Part shown: in pieces, positions 29,435 to 40,900 of the stretch | How the letters are laid out: the number at the start of each line of letters is the position of its first letter | Numbering within the stretch: position 1 is the first letter of the stretch | Source of the DNA: Burkholderia sp. TSV86 | GTDB lineage: Bacteria > Pseudomonadota > Gammaproteobacteria > Burkholderiales > Burkholderiaceae | Length of the DNA: 64,000 nucleotides | Reading direction: 5' to 3' | Assembly (NCBI RefSeq): GCF_001522865.1 | Contig: NZ_LOWB01000021.1 | Location: 124,001-188,000 of the forward strand | Notes under the pieces: generated by a model | The model's input: the letters and a program-made list of their open reading frames with translations, nothing else | What the model was told of the DNA's origin: nothing | Databases searched by the model: none | Position numbers and translations under genes: made by a program

Positions 29435-29492
29435 CTAGATTCCGTGTCCGTATATGCGATGCGTGCAATGCCGGGCGCGCGCCCGGCTTCGC

Positions 29493-31475
29493 TCAGATAT
29501 CCGCCTCGACTTCGTTGCCCTTTTCCTCGAGCCAGTTGCGGCGCGCGGCCGCCTCGCCCTTGCCCATCAGCATCGTCATCTGCCTGACGGTCGATTCGAA
29601 ATCGAGCTCGCCGAGCGCGACGGGCATCAGGCGGCGCGTGTCGGGGTTCATCGTCGTGTCCCAGAGCTGCTCGGCGCTCATTTCGCCCAAGCCCTTGAAG
29701 CGGCTGATGCTCCACTGCGATTCGCGCACGCCATCCTTGCGCAGCTTGTCGAGGATCGCGTCGAGCTCGCCTTCGTCGAGCGCGTAGAGCTTCTGCGCGG
29801 GCTTCTTGCCGCGCGCGGGCGCGTCGACCCGAAACAGCGGCGGGCGCGCGACGAACACGTGGCCGCGCTCGATCAATTGCGGGAAATGCTTGAAGAACAG
29901 CGTGAGCAGCAACACCTGGATGTGCGCGCCGTCGACGTCCGCGTCCGACAGAATGCAGATCTTGCCGTAACGCAGGTTCGACAAATCGACGCTTTCGTCG
30001 GGGCTGTGCGGATCGACGCCGATCGCCACGGAAATGTCGTGCACCTCGTTGTTTGCGAACAGCCGGTCGCGCTCGGTTTCCCAAGTGTTCAACACCTTGC
30101 CGCGCAGCGGCAAAATCGCCTGGTATTCCTTGTCGCGGCCCATCTTCGCCGAGCCGCCCGCCGAATCGCCCTCGACGAGGAACAGCTCGTTGCGCGCGAT
30201 GTCCTCGGTTTCGCAGTCGGTCAGCTTGCCGGGCAAAACGGCCACGCCCGAACTCTTCCTCTTCTCGACTTTCTGCCCCGCGCGCGTGCGCGCCTGCGCC
30301 TGCTTGATGACGAGATCGGCAAGCTTCTTGCCGTGCTCGACGTGCTGGTTGAGCCACAGCTCGAGCGCCGGGCGCGTATACGACGACACGAGCTTCACCG
30401 CGTCGCGGCTGTTCAGCCGTTCCTTGATCTGCCCCTGGAACTGCGGATCGAGCACCTTCGCCGACAGCACGAACGACACGCGCGCGAATACGTCCTCGGC
30501 GAGCAGCTTCACGCCCTTCGGCTGCAGGTTGTGCAGTTCGATGAAGCTCTTCACCGCCTGATAGAGGCCGTCGCGCAACCCCGATTCGTGCGTGCCGCCC
30601 GCGGGCGTCGGAATCAGGTTCACATACGATTCGCGCACGAGCGAGCCTTCCTCGCTCCATGCGACGACCCACGACGCGCCCTCGCCCTCGGCGAACGTGT
30701 CGTCGCCCGAGCGCGAATCGGCAAAGCGCTCGCCTTCGAACAGCGGAATCAGCAGCTCGCTGCCGTTCATCTCGTCGAGCAGATAGCCGCGCAGGCCATC
30801 GTCGTACTTCCAACTCTGCCGCTCGCCCGTCTTCTCGTTGACGAGCACGATCTCGACGCCGGGCAGCAGCACCGCCTTCGAGCGCAGCAGCCGCTGCAAC
30901 TCGCCCATCGGCAGGTTCGGCGAATCGAAATATTTCGGGTTCGGCCAGACGGTCACGCGCGTGCCGGTTTTCTTGTCGCCGCGCGCGGCCGATTGCGTCG
31001 TCAGCGGCCGCACCACGTCGCCGTCGGCAAAACCGAGCGTGGCGAGCTTGCCGTCACGCCAGACGCTCACGTCGAGCCGCGTCGCGAGCGCGTTCGTCAC
31101 CGACACGCCGACGCCGTGCAAGCCGCCGGAGAACGTGTACGCGCCACCCTTCGCCTTATCGAATTTGCCGCCCGCATGCAAGCGCGTAAACACGATCTCG
31201 ACCACCGGCACGCCTTCGTCCGGATGCAGTCCAAACGGAATGCCGCGGCCGTCGTCCTCGACGGACACCGACTGGTCCGCATGCAGCGTAACCGTGATCA
31301 GCTTGCCGTAACCGCCCAACGCCTCGTCGGAGGCGTTGTCGATCACTTCCTGAATGATGTGCAGCGGGTTTTCCGTGCGCGTATACATGCCGGGCCGCTG
31401 CTTGACGGGCTCGAGGCCCTTCAGCACCTTGATCGATGCTTCGCTGTAGGCCGCTGCGGGCTTTTTCATGGACAT
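29493..31475 (-). CDS. parE: DNA topoisomerase IV subunit B
   Basis: A 660-residue ATPase subunit of topoisomerase IV. The GHKL motifs are EVIDNASDEALGG, EDDGRGIPFG and GGLHGVGVSVTNAL. The TOPRIM motifs LVEGDSAGGSA, SDADVDGAHI and GLGEMSAEQLWDTTM follow. With ParC it separates linked daughter chromosomes. It is the first gene of the parE-parC pair. A cluster of DnaA-box-like sequences starts 24 bases before its ATG, suggesting a link to replication control. Confidence 0.96.
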   Translation of the reverse strand: MSMKKPAAAYSEASIKVLKGLEPVKQRPGMYTRTENPLHIIQEVIDNASDEALGGYGKLITVTLHADQSVSVEDDGRGIPFGLHPDEGVPVVEIVFTRLHAGGKFDKAKGGAYTFSGGLHGVGVSVTNALATRLDVSVWRDGKLATLGFADGDVVRPLTTQSAARGDKKTGTRVTVWPNPKYFDSPNLPMGELQRLLRSKAVLLPGVEIVLVNEKTGERQSWKYDDGLRGYLLDEMNGSELLIPLFEGERFADSRSGDDTFAEGEGASWVVAWSEEGSLVRESYVNLIPTPAGGTHESGLRDGLYQAVKSFIELHNLQPKGVKLLAEDVFARVSFVLSAKVLDPQFQGQIKERLNSRDAVKLVSSYTRPALELWLNQHVEHGKKLADLVIKQAQARTRAGQKVEKRKSSGVAVLPGKLTDCETEDIARNELFLVEGDSAGGSAKMGRDKEYQAILPLRGKVLNTWETERDRLFANNEVHDISVAIGVDPHSPDESVDLSNLRYGKICILSDADVDGAHIQVLLLTLFFKHFPQLIERGHVFVARPPLFRVDAPARGKKPAQKLYALDEGELDAILDKLRKDGVRESQWSISRFKGLGEMSAEQLWDTTMNPDTRRLMPVALGELDFESTVRQMTMLMGKGEAAARRNWLEEKGNEVEADI

Positions 31476-31498
31476 AGATCAGTGTCGTCATTCACCGG

Positions 31499-31537
31499 GA
31501 CCTTATCCCCAGCTCGTGTGGATAAGGTCGTGGACAA
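31499..31537. promoter_or_regulatory. DnaA-box cluster upstream of parE
   Basis: TGTGGATAA (31517-31525) is the exact complement of the consensus DnaA box TTATCCACA. Facing it is TTATCCCCA (31503-31511, 8 of 9), and CGTGGACAA (31529-31537) matches at 7 of 9. The first two sit in a perfect 10-bp inverted repeat (31499-31508/31520-31529). Confidence 0.6.
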
Positions 31538-31662
31538 AACGTTGAATTCGATAAAAATTCGAGTCGAAACAAGAACGTGCGCGCCGTGCTCCGAAAGCGG
31601 GCGGCGCGCCGCGAACGGCCTGCCCGCGACGCGGCGTATTTTACTGGTTCCGCAACGCCGGA

Positions 31663-33627
<1,965 letters not shown>

Positions 33628-33875
33628 GGGAAAGACAGCAAAGAGGAATCGGACGCACATTGTACCGGGGGCCGCACGCGCTGCCGACATGGCCGGACGG
33701 CCTGCCGTGCCGGCGCGCGCGGGGCCGGCGATTTTCCGATACGATCGGCCCGGCCGATTGGCCAGCGGCCGGCCCTGGAAAGGCCGGCCGCCGCGGCAGC
33801 CGCCAACACAGCGCGCCCGGGGGCCCGGCGGCTAGCGACTCGCGCGCGGCGTCAGGCCGCGCGCCGGGCGCTGGC

Positions 33876-34283
33876 TTACTTGACGTTGACCGTGATCGTC
33901 TGACTCAGCTCAGCCCCATATGAGCGGTGCATACCGTCGCCGAGCTGCAGCGTCAGCTTATGCGGGCCGGGCGGCAGCTTCACGTCGGCCTCGGTCTGTC
34001 CCTTGCCGTAGTGCAGCGAGTGTTCGTCCGCGGGGATCACGTCGCCCTTCGGAATCGGCTGTCCGTCGATCAAAAGATGATGGTGGCCGGTGTTCGCCGT
34101 CATGTCGCCCGCGGGCTTGATGGCCATATCGCCTTCGAGACCGAATTTCAGATGAACGGGGCTCGTGACCGTCGCACCATTGGCCGGCTCGACAAAATAC
34201 ACGTTGGCTTCCGCGTAAGCGGCGGCGGATGTGCCGAACGCGGCGGCCGCAAGCGCACCGGCCAGCCATTTGGTATTGAACAT
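33876..34283 (-). CDS. DUF4399 periplasmic protein
   Basis: A 135-residue secreted protein. The signal peptide (about 1-24, ending AYA) precedes the DUF4399 domain, with NVYFVEPANGATVTSPVHLKFGLEG, the His-rich TGHHHLLIDG, and GPHKLTLQLGDGMHRSY. The histidines suggest metal binding, but the family has no proven function. It is a single minus-strand gene; a GC hairpin of about 24 bases (33841-33864) lies after the stop. Confidence 0.88.
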   Translation of the reverse strand: MFNTKWLAGALAAAAFGTSAAAYAEANVYFVEPANGATVTSPVHLKFGLEGDMAIKPAGDMTANTGHHHLLIDGQPIPKGDVIPADEHSLHYGKGQTEADVKLPPGPHKLTLQLGDGMHRSYGAELSQTITVNVK

Positions 34284-34437
34284 CGCTTTCTCCTATGGGG
34301 TTGAAAGGTTATCGAAGGATACACCGTGCGCCAAGCGCCGACGAACCTCTCCCGCAATTCCGGTACCATTGCGCCGTCCCGCCCCGATGCGCCGCGCGCC
34401 GGGCGGGCCGAATGCCATGTCATTTCCAGAGTGCAAT

Positions 34438-34620
34438 ATGAGTGAAGTCATCGAATACAAGAGCTGGGTCTGCCTGATTTGCGGCTGGATCTACCATGAA
34501 GCGGAGGGCTTGCCGGACGAAGGCATCGCGCCCGGTACGCGGTTCTCCGATATCCCGGACGACTGGCGATGCCCGCTGTGCGACGTCAGCAAGGAAGAGT
34601 TCGCGGCCGTGGAATTCTGA
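34438..34620 (+). CDS. rubA: rubredoxin
   Basis: A 60-residue iron protein with the two Fe(Cys)4 motifs CLIC (C12, C15) and CPLC (C45, C48) and the conserved G.IY.EAEGLPDEGIAPGTRF loop. It carries single electrons in the cytoplasm, for instance to alkane hydroxylases or oxidative-stress enzymes; no partner reductase is adjacent. The start is set by the rubredoxin N-terminus MSEVIEYKSW. Confidence 0.95.
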   Translation: MSEVIEYKSWVCLICGWIYHEAEGLPDEGIAPGTRFSDIPDDWRCPLCDVSKEEFAAVEF

Positions 34621-35282
34621 GCGTCGGACGCGCTGGCGGCGGCATTGGCCTATGTCGCCGCCAGCGCGCCCGCCCGAATCCGGCAAGAGGGCGCTGGCCG
34701 GCCCGCCTCGCCCGCCAGCGCCATGCGCTTCGCAACGCCCTTTCAACGAATGACGCGCTTCGACAGCGCCCCTCAACGGAGCGCAATGGAAGCGACCGTC
34801 GCCTCCGGCGCACGCCGGTTCGCGTAGCCGAGCACCTGCTTGCTCGGCTAACGCCGAAGTTCAAATTGGATAGGCGTCTTTGTTTCCGCCGAAATCACGC
34901 GGCCCGCGAAAAAAGTAGAAGGCCCGTCGACATGCGGCGATGCCCGTTTTGCTACGCGCGCAGACGCGCAGCGCAACTCCCGATGCGCGCGCGCCCGAGC
35001 TGATTTATTTAGGATAACTTGCACAGAAACGAACCGCGAGCAAGCCGCGCTCATGGCCGCGCGTCCGATTGGCGGTGGTCACGCCATTCGCGGCGGCTTA
35101 ACGTGCTCTCGGCCCGCTCGCGGCGGCGTCGGTTCGCGCGGCGTCCGCGCCTCTCATCGAGCGGCGGTGCGTATGCCGTGGTCTTCACCGGGCCGCGGCG
35201 GGATACGCGATCGGCCCGCTCGGCGCTCCCGCGGGCGCATCCGCCCAAACCGCGGCAGCGCTTGGCAAACACGCTGCGCCGT
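34621..35282. other. intergenic stretch, no gene supported
   Basis: About 660 bases between rubA and the end of the CLC gene. Open frames here are arginine-rich shadows. A perfect 10-bp hairpin (34825-34834/34841-34850, 6-base loop, no T-run) is the only clear structure and may protect or end the rubA message. Confidence 0.55.
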
Positions 35283-37097
35283 TCAGCGCGGCGGCCGGCC
35301 GGTCACCGCTTTCGCGCCGCTCGCACCGCGTCTCACCCTCGGCGCATATGCGTACCGAAACCGCTCGCGCTTGTGCTCCTCATCGAAGTGCTTGAGCGCG
35401 GGCTTGACGAGATCGCTGCGCGATACGATGCCCACGACGCGCAAACTGCCGGAATCGGCCACCACCGGCAAGCGCTCCAGCTCACGCACGGCGAGCCGCG
35501 TCGCGACGAGCCGGCAGGTCTCGTGCGGCAGCGCATACGCGGGCGTGGGCGCGGCGGCGCGCACGGCTTCGCCGGCATTCGCGTGGCCGCCGAGGGGGGC
35601 GATCGCGCGCTCGAGCGCCGCCCGATCCAGCATGCCCACCAGCGTGCCGCCGTGCGTCACCGGATAAGCGCGATGACGCTGCGCGCTGCTGAAATATTCG
35701 GCTTGCACCTCCGCGAGTGCCGCATTTGCGTCAATCGTGACGGCCGGCTGCGCCATCACCTCATCGACATAGTGCCGCTCGAGCGGGTCGACACCGTACT
35801 CGCGGTAGATATGATGGCCCCGCCGCGCAATTTTCTCCGTCATGATCGAGCGCTTCATCACCGCAATCGAAAAACCGTGAGCGGCGAGCGTGGCGGCGAG
35901 CAGCGGCAATAGCGCGTTGACGTCGTGCGTGAGTTCGAGCGCGAACACAATCGCCGTGAGCGGCGCGCCCAGCGTGGCCCCGAGCGTCGCCGCCATGCAG
36001 ACGAGCGGCCATAGCGCGGCCTCGCCGCCTGGCAGCACCGGCCCCAGCAACGTGCCGAGTCCGGCGCCAAGCATCAGCAGCGGCGCAAGCACCCCGCCCG
36101 ACGTGCCCGAGCCGAGCGCGATGACCCAAATCACCGCCTTCACGAGCAGCAGCGCGAGCGCGATGCGCAGCGCCAGGTGACCGCGCAGCAGATCGCCGAT
36201 CACGTCATAGCCGACGCCTAGCGCACGCGGCTCGATCAGCCCGCCGATGCCGACCGCGAGCGCGCCGAGCGCCGGCCACCACATCCAATGCACCGGCAGC
36301 TTTCCGAACCAGTCCTCGGTTTTGTAAAGCGCGGCCGACAGCCCGCACGCGAGCACGCCGGACAACAGCCCTGCGACGATGCATGAACCGAACGCAACCG
36401 GCGCCGGCGCGGCGCTCGTCAGTGGAAACAACGGCCCTGCGTCGAACCACGCCGCGCGCGCGAAACCGGCCGTCGCGCACGCGAGCGCGACCGGCAAGAA
36501 GCTGCGCGGACGCCATTCGAACAGCAGCAGTTCGACCGCGAGCAACACCGCCGCGACAGGCGAGCCGAACACCGCGGTCATGCCGGCGGCGGCGCCCGCG
36601 ACGAGCAGGGTCTTGCGCTCGGCCGCGGTCAGTTTGACGAACTGTGCGATCAGCGAGCCGAGCGCGCCGCCTGTCATGATGATCGGCCCTTCCGCGCCGA
36701 ACGGGCCACCGCTTCCGATCACGATTCCCGACGACAGCGGCTTCAGAATCGCGACTTTCGGCGACATCCGGCTCTTGCCGAACAGAATCGCCTCTATGGC
36801 CTCCGGAATGCCGTGCCCGCGGATCTTGTCCGAGCCGAAGCGCGCGATGCCCCCGACGATCAGCCCGCCCGCGACCGGCACCACGACCACCCACGCGCCA
36901 AGCGCATTCGTCGCGGGCGAGCGGTCCGCGAACGAAAACCGCTGGAAGAAAAACAGATTCGTGAACAGGTGAATCAGATTCAGCAGCACATAAGCGGCCA
37001 GCGTGCTCGTCAGGCCGATCACGAACGCCAGCGCGATGAGACGCGGCAGCCGCGCGCCCGGGGCGAAATCGCGCTTGTGCGAAACGGAAAGAGACAT
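35283..37097 (-). CDS. CLC-family chloride transporter with C-terminal CBS pair
   Basis: A 604-residue membrane protein. The CLC core has GSGGP (128-132) and GAEGP (134-138), with Glu136 as gating glutamate. Glu194 in FEWRPRSF aligns with the internal proton glutamate of E. coli ClcA, so this is more likely a Cl-/H+ antiporter than a channel. Two CBS domains occupy about residues 440-585 and probably sense nucleotides. The MarR gene lies 20 bases upstream on the same strand, suggesting one operon. ATG 37097 is used. Confidence 0.9.
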   Translation of the reverse strand: MSLSVSHKRDFAPGARLPRLIALAFVIGLTSTLAAYVLLNLIHLFTNLFFFQRFSFADRSPATNALGAWVVVVPVAGGLIVGGIARFGSDKIRGHGIPEAIEAILFGKSRMSPKVAILKPLSSGIVIGSGGPFGAEGPIIMTGGALGSLIAQFVKLTAAERKTLLVAGAAAGMTAVFGSPVAAVLLAVELLLFEWRPRSFLPVALACATAGFARAAWFDAGPLFPLTSAAPAPVAFGSCIVAGLLSGVLACGLSAALYKTEDWFGKLPVHWMWWPALGALAVGIGGLIEPRALGVGYDVIGDLLRGHLALRIALALLLVKAVIWVIALGSGTSGGVLAPLLMLGAGLGTLLGPVLPGGEAALWPLVCMAATLGATLGAPLTAIVFALELTHDVNALLPLLAATLAAHGFSIAVMKRSIMTEKIARRGHHIYREYGVDPLERHYVDEVMAQPAVTIDANAALAEVQAEYFSSAQRHRAYPVTHGGTLVGMLDRAALERAIAPLGGHANAGEAVRAAAPTPAYALPHETCRLVATRLAVRELERLPVVADSGSLRVVGIVSRSDLVKPALKHFDEEHKRERFRYAYAPRVRRGASGAKAVTGRPPR

Positions 37098-37117
37098 GAT
37101 GGAGAAAAAGCGAGCGG

Positions 37118-37531
37118 TCAATAATCGATTTGAGGCACCTGGAATGCGCCGCGCAACGATTTCAGCTCCGCGCGATGCAACGCGGCGAGCCGCGCGAGCA
37201 GCTTCTCGCCGGTCTTCTCCAAATGGACTTCGACCTGCCGCCGATCGGCATCGCTCGTCTTGCGCTTGACGAGCCCGAGCTTCTCGCAACGCGACACCAG
37301 CGCGACGACGCCATGATGTTGCGCTTGCAACCGTTCGGCCAGCTCGCCGATCGTCGCCCACTCACGATCCGGATAGCCCTTGATATGCAGCAGCAGCAGA
37401 TATTGCAGCGGCGTGACGCCTTCGCTTTGCGCGGCCTGTTCGGAAAAACGCTCGAAACGCCGCATCTGGTAGCGAAACTCCGAAAGCTGTTCGAAATCAG
37501 TTTTTTGTAGGACTCGGGAAGCGTCGGTCAT
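37118..37531 (-). CDS. MarR-family transcriptional regulator
   Basis: A 137-residue winged-helix regulator. The core is GVTPLQYLLLLHIKGYPDREWATIGELAERLQAQHHGVVALVSRCEKLGLVKRKTSDADRRQVEVHL, read here as separate family blocks: a recognition helix around HHGVVALVSR and a wing around DADRRQ. It precedes the CLC gene by 20 bases and likely controls it. ATG 37531 has a GGAA site; ATG 37558 would add nine residues. A dyad ATCA-N5-TGAT lies at 37565-37577. Confidence 0.88.
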   Translation of the reverse strand: MTDASRVLQKTDFEQLSEFRYQMRRFERFSEQAAQSEGVTPLQYLLLLHIKGYPDREWATIGELAERLQAQHHGVVALVSRCEKLGLVKRKTSDADRRQVEVHLEKTGEKLLARLAALHRAELKSLRGAFQVPQIDY

Positions 37532-37564
37532 CGAGATTCCATGGATCGGGGCACACACAAATAT

Positions 37565-37577
37565 ATCATAATGTGAT
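37565..37577. promoter_or_regulatory. possible MarR operator
   Basis: ATCATAATGTGAT is a short dyad 34 bases before the marR start. The AT-rich context AAATATATC recurs upstream of the HPP-CBS gene near 38820-38840. Confidence 0.35.
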
Positions 37578-37615
37578 GCAAATGCCGGAAAATGGTCCGT
37601 GCCTCGCAGGCCGGA

Positions 37616-38764
37616 TCAAGCCACGCGCCGCATCCGCGTCTGCCGGTACAGGCCCGCGATCAGATCCGACTGCGTGACGATGCCGGCAAGCCGATGATCG
37701 GCGTCGACCACCGGAATATGGTGATGGCCTCGATCCGCGAACAGCGGCACGAGCGCCGCGATGGGCGTCGTCGTGCGAACCGTTTCGACGTGCTTGGCCA
37801 TCAGCGAACGGATCTCCCGCGCAGAAGCGGGCCGGACGGCCCTGCGCCAGCGTGGGCGGCCGTGCGCGGCGAGGTCCGCGCGGGTGACGATGCCGACGAC
37901 GCGCGACGCCGCATCGACGACCGGCAGCGCCTTGATCCGATGCCGGTTCAGCAGCGCGAGCGCGGCGGACGCCGGCGCTTCGGGCCGCACACTCAATGCG
38001 GGACGGGTCATCACGTCGGCGGCCGACAGCGTGTCGAATGTGCGCGCATACGCATGCATTTCGGCATCCTGAACCACCGCTTCGAGGTCGTCGGGCGCGA
38101 TGTCGAGCCATTCGTCCCGTCGCCGCAGCGCCTCCTCGAGATCGGCCCGGGTGAAGCCCATCGCAACAGTCTGCGGGCCGCCGGGCTGCGCGCCCGGCTT
38201 CGCAAGCGCATTGCCATGCGGATAGCGGTGCCCGGTCAGCGCGTGATAGACGAGCGCTGCGCCAAGCAGCGCCATCGATTGCAACAGAATCGGGATGACG
38301 ATGAAATGAAAACCCAGCGCATGAATCGCCGGCCCGCCAATGACAGCCGTCAGCGCAACCGCGCCCGATGGCGGATGAACGCAGCGAAGCGCGAACATTC
38401 CGGCGATGGCAACCGCGATCGCCACCGCCGCCGCGAACACCGGATCGCCAATCCACTGCGCGCATGCAACACCGACCGTCGCCGCAACGAAATTGCCGCC
38501 GATCAGCGACCAAGGCTGCGCGAGCGGACTGGCGGGCACCGCGAACAGCAGCACCGCGGACGCGCCCATCGGCGCGACGAGCAACGGCGCATGCGCGACC
38601 TCCCCCGGCATCACACGCATGATGCAACCAATAAATGCAATACCGACGAACGCGCCGATGCAGGAACGCAGCCGTTCACGCCGGCTCAGCGTGACCGGGA
38701 GCGGAACGAAATGGTGCAGCCACGTGCATAACTGCGCAAACGGGAAAGCGAAGCGAAACGGCAT
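37616..38764 (-). CDS. HPP-family membrane protein with CBS domains
   Basis: A 382-residue protein. The N-terminal half has four to five helices with the HPP signature in CVHPPSGAVALTAVIGG and an MGASAVLLFAVP segment. Two CBS domains follow (about 245-300 and 320-375: ADVMTRPALSVRP, IKALPVVDAA, HHHIPVVDADHRLAGIVTQSDL). HPP proteins have been linked to nitrite transport in plastids and cyanobacteria; the bacterial HPP-CBS form is untested. It lies close to a CLC protein that also ends in CBS domains. Confidence 0.87.
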   Translation of the reverse strand: MPFRFAFPFAQLCTWLHHFVPLPVTLSRRERLRSCIGAFVGIAFIGCIMRVMPGEVAHAPLLVAPMGASAVLLFAVPASPLAQPWSLIGGNFVAATVGVACAQWIGDPVFAAAVAIAVAIAGMFALRCVHPPSGAVALTAVIGGPAIHALGFHFIVIPILLQSMALLGAALVYHALTGHRYPHGNALAKPGAQPGGPQTVAMGFTRADLEEALRRRDEWLDIAPDDLEAVVQDAEMHAYARTFDTLSAADVMTRPALSVRPEAPASAALALLNRHRIKALPVVDAASRVVGIVTRADLAAHGRPRWRRAVRPASAREIRSLMAKHVETVRTTTPIAALVPLFADRGHHHIPVVDADHRLAGIVTQSDLIAGLYRQTRMRRVA

Positions 38765-39044
38765 CGGAATGACGGAGTGATGGTCGACGTGCGCCGGCGA
38801 GCGGCGGGCGCGAAATTATATGTGATTGCGATATATTTTGCGACGACCTGCGGATGCGAAGACGTTTTCCGCCACGCGCTGGTTCGGTGTTGTGCGGTTT
38901 ATGTTTTGTGCTTTGCGTCGCCTTAGTGTGGGGAAATCGGCAATCGCGTACTCGTCGGTGGCAACGCGCACCACACCCACATCTTTCGAACCCGGCGCAT
39001 GCGACGATCAGCGTCCCAACTTCATCGATTCCCTTCGCTCATAA

Positions 39045-39345
39045 CGCTTTGATATGCTCTGCCCTCGCTGGCGGACACCGAGTCGAGTCGGCCGGCATTT
39101 GCCGATCGGCAACATCGAAGCCTGCGTTGCTTCGTCTGCAAACTGTAGCCATGCAGCGGAGGCAATGCTGCGATACAGCCGGGACGAAGTCATGCGTCGC
39201 GCTTCATGACATATCAGCGCACGCTATTCACACACTCGCTGATATTCCGCCAAGGCAGTTGGAACAAAGCTTGGTTTGACCCGTTTTCATCAAGCGCCGC
39301 CCCATCCCACACCCTATCCGCTCCCCGTAGCTCAGGGGATGGAAT
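39045..39345. repeat. diverged direct repeat, left copy (integrase start + tRNA flank)
   Basis: It is collinear with 41343-41660. The best blocks are CTTTGATAT...CGCTGGCGGAC (39051-39080 against 41349-41378, 26 of 30 positions) and CACCCTATCCGCTCCCCGTAG (39310-39330 against 41630-41650, 20 of 21 by eye). Spacing between blocks is 268 and 290 bases. On the minus strand the first block still encodes the start of a tyrosine recombinase. Confidence 0.65.
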
Positions 39346-39357
39346 GATAAGCGCAAG
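39321..39357 (+). pseudogene. degenerate 5' part of a tRNA-Arg
   Basis: CTCCCCGTAG is identical to the first ten bases of the intact tRNA-Arg at 41641. The D-arm region is altered and the anticodon and T-arms cannot be formed. It is preceded by the same flank as the intact gene, so it is a relic copy rather than a chance match. Confidence 0.55.
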
Positions 39358-39479
39358 GCTTGTCCAGAAAGGCTCAATTTCGAGAGATAGCGACATAAAT
39401 TGTATTTACTTACGCCGTTAAAGTCACAATCTAGCCTGTCTATCTCAATCCGCACTTTCGAGTTACCGCGCTCGCTCTG

Positions 39480-39990
39480 TGCGATGTAGTGCTATCCCTC
39501 ATCGGCAGGGCGCCGGTGATGGTACCGACGGCGGGTCCGCCCGGTTCTGCCGCCTTGATGACCGCACCGGATGCCCTGGATGGTTACGGCCAGCAAGGCG
39601 GGCGTCTGGGCGATGTGCGACAGCATCCGTCTGGAGCTTCGCCATCTGGGAATCGGGGTTGGCAGCGCGCATCCGACGTTCTTCCCGACGCCCCTGATGG
39701 ACGATGTCGTTGCCGATCCGGCAGGCCGGGCATTGTGGGGAGGCAACGATCAAGGCTTCTGGAAGATGATCCCGCGCGAGCAGGTCGTGCGGGACATCGT
39801 GGCAGGTATCGAGCGCCGCGCGGACATGATCGTCGTACCAAAGATCAACACGATCGTGGCCAAGGCACCCGGCTTCTTCAGGCGCTTCGTCGAGCGCACT
39901 GGCTTTCGCGGCGAGGACATTGAACGTGCCATCGGTCTGGCGTCGGCAACTGGCTGGAACGATTCGGCCGCGCACGCTCCGGCGAAATGA
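39480..39990 (+). pseudogene. SDR oxidoreductase, 5'-truncated relic
   Basis: The C-terminal part of a short-chain dehydrogenase. It begins around the active-site helix (TASKAGVWAMCDSIRLELR, where the usual YxxxK has lost its Tyr context) and continues through SAHPTFFPTPLMDD to FRRFVERTG. The NAD-binding Rossmann half is missing and the upstream frame is disturbed. It was probably one of two tandem SDR genes of an imported catabolic cluster. Confidence 0.7.
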
Positions 39991-40111
39991 ATGGCAATCG
40001 GTGGCCGCGGGAACCAATCGGCTTCGCATGATCAGCGGAGCCGATGGCCCGGCATCCATCGCGCCTTGTTTGCGCAGCAATGGAAATCCAATAGCAGAGG
40101 AGCAGTACAAA

Positions 40112-40900
40112 GTGGCTTACGATCTTCAGGGAAAAGTCGTGCTTATCACGGGTGCTGCAGGCGGCATTGGTGCTGCGACCGCGCGTGAGTTGCATGCATG
40201 TGGAGCACGAATCGTTCTAACCGATGTGACGCAGGCTTCAGTAGACCGCCTCGCCGCGGAGTTTGACCGCGAGCGCACGCTCGCCCTGGCGCTCGACGTC
40301 ACTGATGCTGCCGCCACCAGGGCGGTCGTGCAACACGCCGTCGATAGATTCGGTCGCCTCGACATTGCGTTCGCCAATGCGGGCATCTCATGGCACGATG
40401 TGCCCGCCACCGTGTACAGCTGCGATGAACGGGAGTTCGAGCGAATCGTCGAGGTCGACCTGCTCGGTGTTTGGCGCACGATCAAGGCTGCATTGCCGGA
40501 GATCGTGCGCAATCGAGGCCAGGTCCTGGTCACCGCTTCGGTCTATGCGTTCGTGAACGGCATGGTCAACGCGCCTTACGCAGCGGCCAAAGCCGGAGTC
40601 GAGATGCTCGCGCGTTCACTGCGCGCCGAACTAGGCGGCACTGGGTCCACCGCGAGCGTGCTCTATCCGGGATGGGTGGCGACAGCAATTGCCAAGGTCG
40701 GCTTTGGCGGAAATGCGCTAGCGACGAAATTGATTGAAAAAGGGTTTCCTGCACCGTTGCGGCGACCGATACAACCGGATGACGTCGCTAAGGCCGTCAT
40801 AAAAGGGCTGCGAACCCGCCAACCGCGCATCGTCGTCCCGTTCCGGTGGGTACCGCCTGCTCGCGCTCTGGATGCTCCGCGAACCACTCGAGAATCTTGA
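40112..40900 (+). CDS. SDR-family oxidoreductase, 3'-truncated
   Basis: About 262 residues from GTG 40112, preceded by AGAGGAG. It has the cofactor motif TGAAGGIG, NAG in FANAGIS, and the catalytic YAAAK in NAPYAAAKAGVEML. After VPFRWVPP, where related enzymes continue for another 30 or so residues, the frame runs into sequence that on the other strand is integrase, and stops 15 codons later. The catalytic core is complete, so activity is possible, but the C-terminus is foreign. GC content is somewhat below the flanks. Confidence 0.7.
   Translation: MAYDLQGKVVLITGAAGGIGAATARELHACGARIVLTDVTQASVDRLAAEFDRERTLALALDVTDAAATRAVVQHAVDRFGRLDIAFANAGISWHDVPATVYSCDEREFERIVEVDLLGVWRTIKAALPEIVRNRGQVLVTASVYAFVNGMVNAPYAAAKAGVEMLARSLRAELGGTGSTASVLYPGWVATAIAKVGFGGNALATKLIEKGFPAPLRRPIQPDDVAKAVIKGLRTRQPRIVVPFRWVPPARALDAPRTTRES

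Larger units (their letters stand above)
38765..39480. other. left flank of the integration scar, no intact gene
   Basis: About 700 bases of mixed composition between the HPP gene and the first SDR relic. Small open frames are not convincing. It contains a diverged copy of an integrase start and its upstream region (39045-39190) and a degenerate tRNA-Arg 5' fragment (39321-39357), described separately. Confidence 0.6.
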
